Shown here piece after piece: positions 34,410-45,457 of a stretch of DNA of 64,000 nucleotides; position 1 is the first letter of the stretch, and every line of letters starts with the position of its first letter. The translations under genes and the position numbers were made by a program. The stretch is from Periplaneta americana. Taxonomy: Eukaryota > Arthropoda > Insecta > Blattodea > Blattidae. The notes under the pieces were generated by a model. The model was not told the DNA's origin, ran no database searches, and saw only the letters and a program-made list of their open reading frames with translations. The stretch spans positions 9,059,001-9,123,000 of the forward strand of contig NC_091123.1 in NCBI RefSeq assembly GCF_040183065.1, given 5' to 3'.

Positions 34410-34731
34410 CCTCCTAACATTGTATATGTAAACATAACCTCTTCAATTTTGTATACCCATTTACGCAAGTTCGTGTACCTTATGCACATCAATAATGTAA
34501 TTCTTGTTCATACGTGTGCTCATGCAGCAACATAAGAATTTGAAAGGAGGGAGCGGGAATCTTTATTAACAGACATAGAAATGCTGCGAACACACCACCA
34601 ATACTTTGTTCTAAAAATATAATGAAAGAAAAATTACGAAAACCGTTATGATCAATTTTAACAAATGTCCTTGGCTTACTTATTTCGTGTTACAGTAAAT
34701 ATTAGGTTACCATACAAATCATCCCTGAATG

Positions 34732-34746
<15 letters not shown>
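34410..34746. other. intergenic, no gene seen
   Basis: No supported feature. Confidence 0.4.

Positions 34747-34786
<40 letters not shown>
34747..34786 (+). repeat. (AT)n microsatellite
   Basis: An A-run followed by about 19 AT dinucleotides. It lies immediately next to an hAT-like terminal motif. Confidence 0.9.
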
Positions 34787-34788
<2 letters not shown>

Positions 34789-34789
34789 T

Positions 34790-34977
34790 CAGGGGCGTAT
34801 TCCAGTAGCCCAAGGAAATTACAAAAGAAAAAGTTTATAATATAACATAATGTAATAATTTTGTATTATTAGTTTTACCATAGTAATTATAATTAAAATT
34901 AAAGTAATTGTTAGCTATATTTTGTGTAATAATAGGGTCAGCAGTAGCCCAAACCCTTTAACCAGTATACGCCACTG
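34790..34977. mobile_element. possible non-autonomous hAT element (about 188 bp)
   Basis: The left end CAGGGGCGTATTC and the right end, read inverted, CAGTGGCGTATAC form hAT-like termini of about 13 bp. Flanking octamers (AATATAGT and TATACCGT) agree poorly, so the target duplication is lost or the boundary is wrong. Confidence 0.4.
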
Positions 34978-35910
34978 TATACCGTATCTCCTCAAACTGT
35001 GAATTCAATGGTAGAGTAATTTTTTTTACCAATTCCTATTTATTACTGAAAATATTAAAAGTATGATTTTTTTTTTCCAAAACCTTCCATTTTGTTTCTT
35101 TTTTCAGGCCAAAATCTACTATCGTATCTTGCATTTTAATTGAGAAACTATGAAGTAATCTATTAAGTTAAGTACATAGACTGGTATAAAATATTAACAA
35201 AATAAACATGTACCAATATTTAAAAATTGGCTCGTCTACTTTAAAGCTCCTTCCTATACAAATAATAAAGTGAAATTGCAGTTTTTGGTACCAAATCATT
35301 GAAATGCCAGATATTTCGTAAGGATTTGCGCCAGTATGATTGGTAACAGATTTGTGTAAAAAATGCAACTATTCTTTGTCATAAATTCTTATTCAACTGA
35401 TATGTGAACTCATGTATCCAACATGAACAAGGTTTGGTTTGTATTTGTTATACAAATGCAATCCAAGTCACCGAAGGTGAAAAGCAACCTTACTATTAAA
35501 ATATACCACTGACCCATCCACAACAGGTTTTTTTTTTACTGTTACCTGCTTTCACCGTTAGAAAATGCCATTAGGTTAAGTTCTACTTGATGGATGTACC
35601 AATACTGGTACATGTACCTGATGGATCCACCACAGAGAAATATTGGAGAGCAAGAACGCTAATGGCTTTGTTGCCAAAGCCCGGCATTAGATAACAACAA
35701 CCATTAGAAAATGAAAGTACAGAGCAGTTAGTAGAGTTCTATCCTTACTGGTAGTGTTCAGGTGTAACAGACACTGAGAACCACTGAGTCACGCCTGTCA
35801 ATTTGGTTTAGTTCGTTAGTGAGTTGACATGTTACTCAAAGGTGTTAAAAATGTTATCGTTGTGCTTAAGTTATATAGTTAATTGTTAGTCATGGCAAAA
35901 CATAAGTGTA
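34978..35910. other. intergenic, no gene seen
   Basis: No supported feature; short ORFs only. Confidence 0.4.
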
Positions 35911-35918
35911 GTCTAGAG

Positions 35919-37499
35919 CAGTGATCCCTAAGTGGTGGTCTGTGGGCGCCAACCAATCCATGACACTATTTACAAGGAACAACTTTTCCTATCTGAATAT
36001 TTTTATAATAAAAAGGTCCTAAGTAATCATGAAATTTCTTATGTAAGACATGTTGCAAGAAGCCATAGAAGTGTGTTGACCGAATACTTCCGAACAATGG
36101 GGTGAAAAACTTTTTCTTCAGAGAGATACGGTACACATTTTCTATGTAATCAGAACAAATTTTATGTGTTTGTTTATAGTAGTCTATTGAGGTGGTTTTT
36201 TTCCACATACTTGAACAATCTCAACATTAGTCTTCAATGTAATAATGTATATATTCACATTAAAGTTTTCAATGTCTTCTGATGAATGCTTTCTTTTTTA
36301 ACTAAGTCTATTTATTTTATATTCATTGTTTAATGTAATAACTTAGTAGTATCATTAGGGGTGTGATTTTTTTATATTAACGAAATACGCGAAATGTTTG
36401 AAAACTTATCTGTATTTGCAAAATGACATAAATCCCACGAAGGTAATAATCTAGAAAATTAATTACATCTAAATTGTGGCGAAATCTAAAGATTTCAACG
36501 AAATAGACTGATAGTCACGAAATACTACTTGAAAAAATGTTTTTTTTTTTTTTTTTAACGAAATACTGACGAAAAGAAATGGATTATATTTCAAAATAAA
36601 ATAAAATAAAATTTGGCTGTCTTCCTAAGCTCTGTGTTAGCTGTAAACACTGAATCCTACAATGTCTTTGCAGAAACTACAGAGTATGCATACTAACTCT
36701 GATTTTCAATTGGGTTGCCACCTGTCCAGCTTTTGACAGGATTGTCCCAGAGTTAGAAACATTATCCTGGATCCCAGGCAAACACTTCTGTCCTGCCTGC
36801 AGCAAAGAACAATATTCTGCTCTTTTAATGAATTTGGTGCTCTCGTGGTGCGAGTAAAAATGTGGTCGCAAGCACAAAAGCTCATGAGGTCCTTTTTTCA
36901 ATGCAGACTTTGTTGTACACTCAGAACAAATAGTCTTCATATCTATCCATTATACTATTTTAACGACCTGATAGGCCTTCCTGTATTTCATGATGTAATC
37001 CCTTTCAATTCAATGTGGACTTGTCAGAAGAACCAAGATTATTCAAGAGAATAGTATGGCTGCTCGTGAGGAGCTTGAATTGACAGATCTCCAATCTTCC
37101 TTAGTCCTGAAATATTTGTTTCAAAAGGAGAAATTCAGTCTTTGGGAAGCAGAAGATACACAAATGTTTAAAATACTAGGAAATGTTTCTCTCAAATGTG
37201 TAGCTATGTTTGGAACGACCTAACAATGGGGAAAAATCTTTCTCACTTATGAAATACATCAATAAAAAGCACCATCACTATTAATTTATTGATTCACATC
37301 TAAGGGACTTCTCCTTACACATCGCTAGAATAACATTTAAGTTCAAGGATCTCGTTATCCTGGTGAGTGTTTTAAAAATGTATACTTTGTTATTTTAGTT
37401 ATATATTCATATATTAAACCTATTCGTCTTCATGGTGCTCACTCACATAGTATTACATGTGGACGGTGCTCACAATCTTAAAAAGGTTGAGAACTCCTG
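35919..37499 (+). mobile_element. decayed hAT DNA transposon, both ends recognisable
   Basis: The left end CAGTGATCCCTAAGTGG and the right end, read inverted, CAGGAGTTCTCAACCTTTTT are hAT-style termini. Flanking octamers GTCTAGAG (35911-35918) and TTCTAAAT (37500-37507) agree at 5 of 8 positions, compatible with an eroded 8-bp duplication. Near the 3' end the plus strand encodes transposase remnants: AAREELELTDLQSSLVLKYL, then after frame breaks GEKSFSLMKYINKKHHH and IDSHLRDFSLHIARI. This is the C-terminal dimerisation region of the SCAND3/GTF2IRD2/ZBED-like hAT branch. Frameshifts and stops throughout show it is inactive. About 1.58 kb remains, so internal deletion is likely. Confidence 0.6.
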
Positions 37500-37564
37500 T
37501 TCTAAATATACATGGAAACACAAATGTGAGTATGTAGACATTTTCTTAGTGTTCATATTCTTTA

Positions 37565-38257
37565 TGATAAATCTATAGGCTTCATTCATTCATAGTTTTC
37601 TACCCAAGGGGAGAAAATTCACTTCAAATCCTGCATTCTCCAATCTTCTCTTTTCCATCTTGCTCTTAGTCTCCGCACACAATCCCTATATCTTAATGTT
37701 ATCTATCATCTGAAATTTTCTTCTGCTCCGAACTTTTTCCCATTCACCATTCCTTCCAGTGCATCCTTCATGTTTCTAAACCAGACAATGCTACACCCCA
37801 TACAAAGCACTTCAATAGTCTCTTCCTAAGTTCTTTTTCCAGAGGTCCGCAGAAGATGCTCTTTTTCTATTACCTTTGCCATTGGTATCCTCCTTTTGAC
37901 TTCCTGGCAGCAGCTCATGTTACTGCTTACAGTGTACTTCAAGTATTGAAACTGTGTACTTGTTACGCTGCCTTATTTCGAATTTGTACGTTTACCTTCT
38001 TTTTCTTCCTATGACCATGGTCTTCGTCTTGTTTGCATTTATCTTCATCCCATACTGCTCACAGCTGTCATTTAGCTCCAGTAGCATATTCCTTTGTATT
38101 GTATCTTCTTCTGCTAACAATGCCATATCATCAGCAAATCTTACGCATTTTATTCTCCTTCCTCCTATCACTCCTCCCATGTTCTGAAAACAGTTCTTCA
38201 CTAAATCTTCCAAGAAGATGTTCAACATTACAGCTGATAAAGGGCATTCATCAGGCT
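37565..38257 (-). mobile_element. LINE reverse-transcriptase fragment with FADD motif
   Basis: The minus strand reads CPLSAVMLNIFLEDL, then GGRRIKCVRFADDMALLAEE with the catalytic FADD box of reverse transcriptase, then QYGMKINANKTKTMVIGRK. Past frameshifts it continues with the C-terminal tail near 37600-37760 that also occurs at 14326-14521. This is the second half of a non-LTR retrotransposon protein. Stops and shifts after 37992 show decay. Confidence 0.8.
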
Positions 38258-39069
38258 TAAATTAGTAATACTGACACTTTATTTTAAAATTAAATGTAAT
38301 TTTATACTGTTTTCACTTGTAACATGATATAATGTATTAAAAAAAAATCACTTTGTCATTCGGTCCTTGTGTATAGCCCAGTAGACCTTGAAATGTGGCA
38401 ATCGTAATTTCCAAGCTCTCTGAATCAGACGAGGATCACAACAGTTTTCCTTTAACATGTCTTTGAGTGCTATGGTTTTCTGCTCAAACATTCATAGTGA
38501 GAAAGGATTTTTGACATATAAAAATATGTTATCTCATCAATTAGTTCGTTTTTTCATGTTTAAAAGTTGAAACTATTCTCAGTCTTTATATTCAAGAGCA
38601 GGATAGTTATGTGGTGTAAACCGATGCTAGATTTGCTTCTTGTAATCAGACTGAACTCGCTCCTGTTTGTGGATTGAGTAGAGCAATATGTGTGTGGTAA
38701 GTATGTTAAACAATGATGTAGAAGTTAAAGGTATTTGAAAAGATAAATTATCTTTAAAACGAATATCATCTACTTTTCAAGAAAAACTTTTATTTATGCA
38801 CTTTAATGTTCATTAAATTGAAAGTATCAGGATATTGTAACAATTAAAATTAGTAAGTGGATTCCTACACATTTTACATCAGTGGTACTCACTAGAAATT
38901 AGAGGAGAACCAAAAGTGAGTAACAGCAATTTGCTGAGAGTCGAAATGCAGTTCACGGTATTGAAGTTTAACAAAAATGCGCGGATTTTTAATTAAATTA
39001 TTTAGACGATTATTATTATTATTATTATATAAAGTAACAGAAATGACACACATTACTGGTATTCTGAAA
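38258..39069. other. intergenic, no gene seen
   Basis: AT-rich with an (ATT)-rich run near 39009-39028. No supported coding region. Confidence 0.4.
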
Positions 39070-39310
39070 TTAAAGGGCAGATTCTGCTACTCTTCTGCAA
39101 TACCACACCAATACAAGCAGATTGATTTGCATTATTTCACCTGTAATTTGTTTTGAATTTGGAAATTTATAAAATGAAGAGCCACATGCAGCTAGAAGAC
39201 ACTCCTTAACAATCTCCGCATCTGTAAATGGCTTAATTTCTGCTACGTGGTACAATATTTTTGTTGTCAGTTCGTTTTTATGTATAGTGGAATCACTAGT
39301 TTCTGTTCAG
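39070..39310 (-). pseudogene. hAT transposase fragment (N-terminal half)
   Basis: The minus-strand frame reads KNELTTKILYHVAEIKPFTD followed by AEIVKECLLAACGS to a stop. The ELTTK..Y.VA...KPFTD.E..KECL pattern is characteristic of the SCAND3/GTF2IRD2/ZBED-like hAT transposases, upstream of their catalytic core. It is isolated, lies on the opposite strand to the hAT relic at 35.9-37.5 kb, and so is a separate remnant. Confidence 0.55.
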
Positions 39311-40148
39311 TTATTAAGGATATTTTTAACATTTTCTATCCTGGATTGAGAAAGTTTGAATACTTATCAGAATTTGAATGCATGCTATTGTAATGTCTAT
39401 TAGGATAAAGACGTCTACAACTCATTATTATACAGTATTAAGCCGTAGTAAGTACATGAGATATGACTGACTACCTTTTTTAAAGAAAATACCGGTATGT
39501 GTCACTGTTAAACACTCATGTTGGCCAGTGGTGATATTTGGCCAGATTAGACGAATCGGTTGTTAAATTATTTCTAGGTAATGTTTGCAATTACCATGGA
39601 CATATACTGTATATATTTAACACAGATATATATGAGAGAACTGGTTGTTAAACTTCTTGAACATCACCACTGGTGTTGGCAGTAATGATGCAGGATACCA
39701 AAGTTTTCTCTAGTTACACATTATTAAAGAAATTAAAAAATAATTATCAGAAAAAGAATAGTAATATTAATATTAGTTCAAGAGCAGCAATAAACGTCTT
39801 TGAAGGCCACATAATGAGTACCACTATTGTACATATTAATTTTGTATGCCTGCCATATCCTGATATTTTCACGAAATATTAACCCAAACCTCCATATTTC
39901 CACGAGATATCCACTGAAATCATGATAAAATAAGCATCAAAATAGAGGTAAAATAATCACCACAAAATCACATTCTTAAGTATGTTGAATGATGCCTAAG
40001 AGATTCTTTTGAGACTGTCATGGAGACCTCTAGTGTAGCTGGTGTTAAAGTATCATTCAGTGGTAAGATTTCAAACTGGATATAGGATATAATATATGTG
40101 TGTGTGTGTGTATCAAAGTCTGCAGAATTTAACAAAGTAATTTGTGAC
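39311..40148. other. intergenic, no gene seen
   Basis: Includes a short (GT)n at about 40098-40112. No gene supported. Confidence 0.4.
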
Positions 40149-40490
40149 AGTGTTGTGGTCTAAGGTGTGATGCCTTGGACCAGTGGTACAGAATGAGCGC
40201 TGGTTTGAGTCTCTAAGGGGAACAAAATTTTCTCATGAAATTTCGGCTAGTTTATGGGAGCAGTGTCCACCCAGCATTGTGATAAATTTGGGAAGTCACG
40301 ATAGGTAGCAAAATACAGTTCTCAGAGTCTGTTACAATGTCTCAGGGGATCATTGTGCTAACCACATGTTACTCTCATACTGGTTGGATGATCGTTTGTC
40401 TGCTGAGGCATGAACCCAGTAGTTGACTGGTAGACTATGGGCTGTCGTGCACAAGCTTATTATTATTATTATCATCATCACCATCATAAC
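40149..40490 (+). mobile_element. SINE family F, full-length-like copy
   Basis: The head TGTGGTCTAAGGTGTGATGC (A box) and GGTTTGAGTCTC (decayed B box) mark a tRNA origin. The body includes TTTCTCATGAAATTTCGGC, GGATGATCGTTTGTCTGCTG and the end CTATGGGCTGTCGTGCAC, followed by an ATT tail at 40458-40480. Copies in the other orientation lie at 33560-33690 and 63595-63955. Confidence 0.65.
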
Positions 40491-41329
40491 CATGCAGCAC
40501 TATCTATTGCAACTCCTTGCATGAGAACCAGTATTAGCAGCGTGTCTCAGTGCACTAATATCAATTGATCTAATTGATCAGTGGACCATCAGTGACTGTG
40601 GCTATTCATTTAAAGAATTTTTTATTATTATTTAAAGGGACTTATGACCGAACTTTTGAGAAATTGGAGGAAAAAAAATTTTTTTTTTTGTTTTTCTCAT
40701 TAAAAAATAAATTTTTCCTCTATCAGAAAATGTTTTCACTTCACCCGTTCTGTCCTTCTTGAAGTCATAAGCCGACATTTTTAAAAGACATGCACACTGT
40801 ATTAGTATCTGGTGTACTCCTCAGTTCTTTATTTTTCAACATTCTGCTGCTTATAAAATGCTTCTTGTGATGCAACTCATATTTAAATCGGTTGAAAATT
40901 TCAGACAGTGTCGTAATAAGTACAAAGATTAGAATTTAGTCTGGATTTTTTTTTTGTCAAATTAGGTTTAGTACAAATTTTAATAGGTTAGAAAATTACA
41001 ATAATAATGAATTATTTTTAAAAATAACAAAAGTAAAAGTGAAGTATTTCTGCAAGATTTGAGTTTGATCAGTTTAAAACTCTCATGTGAAGAACTTTTT
41101 AGACACAGTAATAATTAAAAGTTAATAAATGCTAATAACTTTGAAGCCAATAATCCCACCGAGCCCAAATTTTGTATATTAGGTACACATAAGAGCTTAG
41201 ATGTGTGATAGAAATGTCATAATGATAACATAGCTTTAAAATGCTGTAGAAGTTGCAAAATTCAGTCCTAACTCCCTTAATGGAGCCGTATTAACTTACA
41301 CTTATCCAGCAAATGGTGATAGTGTGATG
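40491..41329. other. intergenic, no gene seen
   Basis: AT-rich with A/T runs near 40670-40720. No gene supported. Confidence 0.4.
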
Positions 41330-41590
41330 GTTGTTGTTTAGTCAACTGTCCAAAGACAGGTCTGAACCTCACAAGTGATACCAACAAAGCACCACTTATG
41401 AGACAACTAGGCCAGAAGATAATGAAACAGGGTGTTCCTTTCCCCCTCCATTGCATACATTGCCAATTAACTACATGTTACACTAATCAGACTTCAGATG
41501 CATGCAAACAATTGTTCTTCCTCTGACACATATTGCCAAGTGAGATGTACTGCCTGATAATAGAAGTGTGATGGTATTAAGTATAATGAA
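41330..41590 (+). repeat. dispersed repeat J, copy 1
   Basis: CAGGTCTGAACCTCACAAGT, GATACCAACAAAGCACCACT, TATGAGACAACTAGG and TTCCTTTCCCCCTCCATTGC recur at 54510-54700 in the same orientation. It is probably a SINE-like interspersed repeat. No tRNA-like boxes were found. Confidence 0.6.
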
Positions 41591-42119
41591 ATTAGAAACT
41601 GATCAGGTAAGCAACCAAGAGTGTTTCGAATCCATGTTCAAGTGCAGCATGCATGAATCCAGTTCAGTGAAACAGATCACATCAGTGGCTAACAATAACA
41701 TTCAACTCTTCTACATCACAACATGCATAGTAATGCTTTGATATGAACAGCACACACAGTCCCGCTGCACTCATTTTGCTGGAATTCTGGTCAATCACAT
41801 TTGTAGATATTAATCCAGGAAGCTTCACTGTTAGGTCAAATGACTGGTAACCAACTATCTCATCCCATTTTTCATCAGAGAAAATATATTTTCGTTAGTT
41901 TTTATTCAGCATACGATATTGCCACCAGATTAATTTTGGATTTAATTGCACTGTGGAATTTAGCTATTTTCCATGAAATTTTCTCTGACATTGTCTTTAC
42001 GAAATTATTGTTTATAAAAATTCCTTGTTCCTTACTTCACTTCACATTCCACCATAATAGTGATAATGGAATATGATTTATGTTACCGGTACTGAACTCA
42101 AAAAATAAACTAAACAAGA
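41591..42119. other. intergenic, no gene seen
   Basis: No supported feature. Confidence 0.4.
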
Positions 42120-43074
42120 GGTGAGTACTGCCTCCCACCCACAGGACTGACTTAGGAAATGCCAGACTCAAATTCTACTGAACATTGTATTTCAGTTCAT
42201 ACTAAATGGTAATTTAAACTGAGATTCTGTGAATTTAAGAATCATGTTATCAACATAAAAAAAATGTCACAAATATAAAGCAATGACTATGTGAATTTGG
42301 AAAAACTTGAAATTTAAAATGGAGGACAAACAGATCTATAATTCGTTTTCTCTAGGACTCATCACAAAATTTGTATTTGCACCTTAGGAAAACACAAAGG
42401 CAGGATGATGAGAGTGCGCTGTCTGACTATTCCTGGTAATTAATAAAGAATTAATCATGTTTATGAAGCCATGACGGGGTATTCTATGTAAAAATGGGAA
42501 AGTAACACTAGCCAGGGAGGAGAGGCAGTGGAGTCCTGGCTGAGAGAGACACTAGTGGGTGAGGGCGATTGCAATACCTTCGGTCTGAATTTAGCATATC
42601 AGTCACTGGTAGCATCATCTATCACACTGGACATTGGGCTGCCAGAATCCCAGTCCAACCACATCGGTCTCTCCCGGTGAGGTGAAGGAAGGATAAAGAA
42701 CCGGAACCCTGGCTTTATGGAGAATAGTATAGGGAACAGAGAACACCTGGGATGGGTGAAGTTAGGTCTGGCTTGGTTGAGATGACAGTGGGTCATGGAT
42801 AAAGGCACAAGTGAACTGTTGCTGCACTCATCATTCTCCATGTTGAACACCAGTAACCAAGTTCAGTCCATCAGCCTAATCAAATGGGTAACAGAACCAA
42901 AGGTAGAATGATGAATCCTACCTAAACTATCTTCATGCCTCATGATTTTGCCTAAAGGTGCATATTGATAATTCCTCCATTCCCTAGTCTCATACCAGAT
43001 ACAGGCAGATTGGGATTCATACCAACAGTTGCATACAGATTCCGAGTCTGTTGAGCAAAGAATTTATCAACAAT
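42120..43074 (+). repeat. dispersed repeat R1, copy 3 (long)
   Basis: About 955 bp alignable with 49200-50163 from end to end (GTACTGCCT at the left, TTGAGCAAAGAATTTATCAACAA at the right). The core matches the inverted copies at 21.8 and 26.9 kb. No protein family recognised. An AATAAAGAATTAATCATG segment and a GC-richer core alternate. Confidence 0.7.
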
Positions 43075-43727
43075 CTGTGAATTTAATTTAACAGAAGTAT
43101 TCTTTCTCAAAGAAACTCAGCAGAGATTTAGGAAAACTTAAATCTGACTTTGGATAAGCTGGAGCTTATGGAGAACGAAATATGTTTCGAATTTTTCAAG
43201 TGTGAGTAGCACAGGTAATGAGGTAGCAAATAGGGACATCCCAGTTTAGAGCAGTGCATAGTCTCATATGCAGTGGTTTCTTTCGAATGATAAATTCTGA
43301 TCGTGTTCCTAATTCATTTGCGTCTTCATTAATTCTCGTTGGAGTTGTTGCATGTTCTGTTTGCACTCTTTACCTCACTATTTGACCTTTTCTGTATCTT
43401 TTCATTGTAAGAATTCAAATACATATGCCCTACTATGTATATAGTTTTTTATGGAGCTGTCTTCTGAGCTAGATGCCCAACATTTGTCAAGATTTACCGG
43501 ATGTTTTTCATTGTTTTGTTTTTCATACCAATGTCCCATTTTTTTATTTGTCTATTGTTACTAATGCCATCTGCAATAATTCTTGATTTACTTATTTCAA
43601 TATTCTATTTATTACTTCCAATATTATTTCAGATATTCAGGTTGATTTTTTTTTTTCTTTTTTTACTGTCTGAATATCCCAGACTAGGCATGATAGAGTT
43701 GATTAGACATGCACTTACTAGCTTGTG
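43075..43727. other. intergenic, no gene seen
   Basis: The hydrophobic ORF at 43501-43821 runs into the AAT microsatellite and is not considered a gene. Confidence 0.45.
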
Positions 43728-43731
43728 CACC

Positions 43732-43778
<47 letters not shown>

Positions 43779-43800
43779 TAATAATATAATAATAAATATT
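43728..43800 (+). repeat. (AAT)n microsatellite, left
   Basis: About 15 AAT units followed by imperfect ones. It makes artificial poly-Asn or poly-Ile frames. Confidence 0.9.
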
Positions 43801-43871
43801 TTTAATAGATATTTTCCTTAATATATAGGTTTCTCTTCAACAAAACCAATTTGCTATCTTAAATTGGCTCT

Positions 43872-44146
43872 CTAAACATTCCTATCTTGTGCATCTTCTT
43901 TTGACAGATTAAAATTTTGTAGAGAATATTTAACATTGTCTGTCCAAGTAGTCACTGGTCTTCCTTGTTGTCTTCTTTCTTCTACTTCCCAGTTGTATAT
44001 TAATTTAGGAATCCTCTCCATTCCCATTCGTTGTACATGTCCATACCACCGTAATCTTTTTTCCACTATTGTAGATATATCTTTTTCCAACTTCATTATT
44101 CTTCGAATCTCTGTATTGCGTATTTTCTCTATTCTTGATTTTCTTT

Positions 44147-44150
<4 letters not shown>
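43872..44150 (-). mobile_element. LINE C-terminal fragment between two AAT tracts
   Basis: The minus strand reads IEKIRNTEIRRIMKLEKDIS, EKRLRWYGHVQRMGMERIPK and EERRQQGRPVTTWTDNVKYS. This RLRWYGHV.RM....R.PK....GRP...W motif is typical of the C-terminus of non-LTR retrotransposon reverse transcriptases. The frame is open for about 90 codons. The 5' side is cut exactly at an AAT microsatellite (44150-44183). Confidence 0.75.

Positions 44151-44183
<33 letters not shown>
44150..44183 (+). repeat. (AAT)n microsatellite, right
   Basis: About 11 AAT units at the 5' edge of the LINE fragment. Confidence 0.9.
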
Positions 44184-44186
<3 letters not shown>

Positions 44187-44857
44187 CCATCATCACAATA
44201 ATGTTTCCATACATCATACTGAATAATGATTGCTCTTTGAGGGCACAAAGAATTTACAAATTCTACAGTGCATTTCAAATTTATTTAAAATGATTGCATA
44301 TATTTTCATTGTTAGCAATGATATTTCAGCTTCACAAAGCAAGGCTATTTTCTTAGACAAAGCTGGATGAATTTCTGTGTAATATTTAAATTTAGTAGCT
44401 TTCAAGTGGAGTGGACATGTTACCTTTGCATACCAGTGACATGAGTTCAAATCTTTGCTAGTTCATGATTGGCGGTGGAGAAAGATGGTGGTAGGGTAGG
44501 TTTTCAGAGGTTATGTTTGCAACATCTGATCTACAACATTGGCACACTGCTACTAGAGGGGAATGCTCAACCATCTGCCATTGGGTATTAAAAGTTTCTG
44601 TCACGGAATATGCTTTTGTACCTATATCCCATTACTGGTTGAATTGTGACATTGTAGGTTGAGCGTCACTTTACTTACACATGATTTATTTGTATTTGTT
44701 TCAAATAATTTCTGGATGCAATGCATACCGCATTGTGGATGCTTAGTGATTTGAAATGATGATTCTTTAAATAAATATACATTGAGTTTCACATATCAGT
44801 ATACCCTCATATTGTCATCTGTCAGCTTTTATCTGATGCTTTCATTACTGTCATTCT
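44184..44857. other. intergenic, no gene seen
   Basis: No supported feature. Confidence 0.4.
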
Positions 44858-45010
44858 CAGTGGTTAGTGGTCACCATGGATATAAAGTTGGTAGGTTCAA
44901 TGATGATAAAATCCTTCTCCTATATAAAAGTAAAGGTGAGGGTCCTGTTTCGTAGATTTACAACATGTCTTGTAAGAGGGATTGAGGCAAAATTTGTCGA
45001 CCATGTCTCG
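44858..45010 (+). mobile_element. SINE family C, copy with tRNA-like head
   Basis: Head AGTGGTTAGTGGTCACCATG and GGTAGGTTCAATGATG look like decayed A and B boxes. The body GTAAAGGTGAGGGTCCTG, GTAGATTTACAACATG and GGCAAAATTTGTCGACCATG matches family C at 1.5 and 28.7 kb. Confidence 0.5.
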
Positions 45011-45457
45011 TTCACTGAACTCTGACTCTGCAGTTCAAAGCATTATTTAATAAAATACTGCTACTACTATTTTCGGTACTACATAATATGCTGCCTCATA
45101 AGAAAAGTAATTATTTTCTCTGTGAACTCTACCAATATAAGATTCTCAAGATATGTATCTATAGACCAGTGATTCCCTAATTTTTTGAAGACACAGCTCA
45201 CTTTTGAGTGAGATAATTGTTTGCAACACCCACTACAGTACTTCAAAAAATACAAATCTCTGTAAAATCGAAAATGATAGTTTTACTCAGAACCTTTGGA
45301 TATTACCCAAAGAGTGACGAAAATAGAAGTACGATATATGACGTGGAATATTATGTAAACATCATTTCCTGCACTTCGAACTATTATCGCTGCAGAAATA
45401 CTTCAATGCAAATCAAAAATGATACTTATGCTATCTGTTACCGACTATTCCAATTAA
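45011..45457. other. intergenic with one hAT-like terminus
   Basis: CAGTGATTCCCTAATTTTTT at about 45166 closely resembles an hAT terminal repeat (compare 35919), but no matching opposite end was found. The ORF at 45217-45474 is unsupported. Confidence 0.4.

Noticed and set aside
43501-44226. ORFs with long Asn, Ile or Leu runs
   Set aside because: They are made by AAT microsatellites; only the LINE tail at 43872-44150 has real protein similarity.
45166-45185. Second full hAT element starting here
   Set aside because: A good terminal motif is present but no matching right end or duplication was found.
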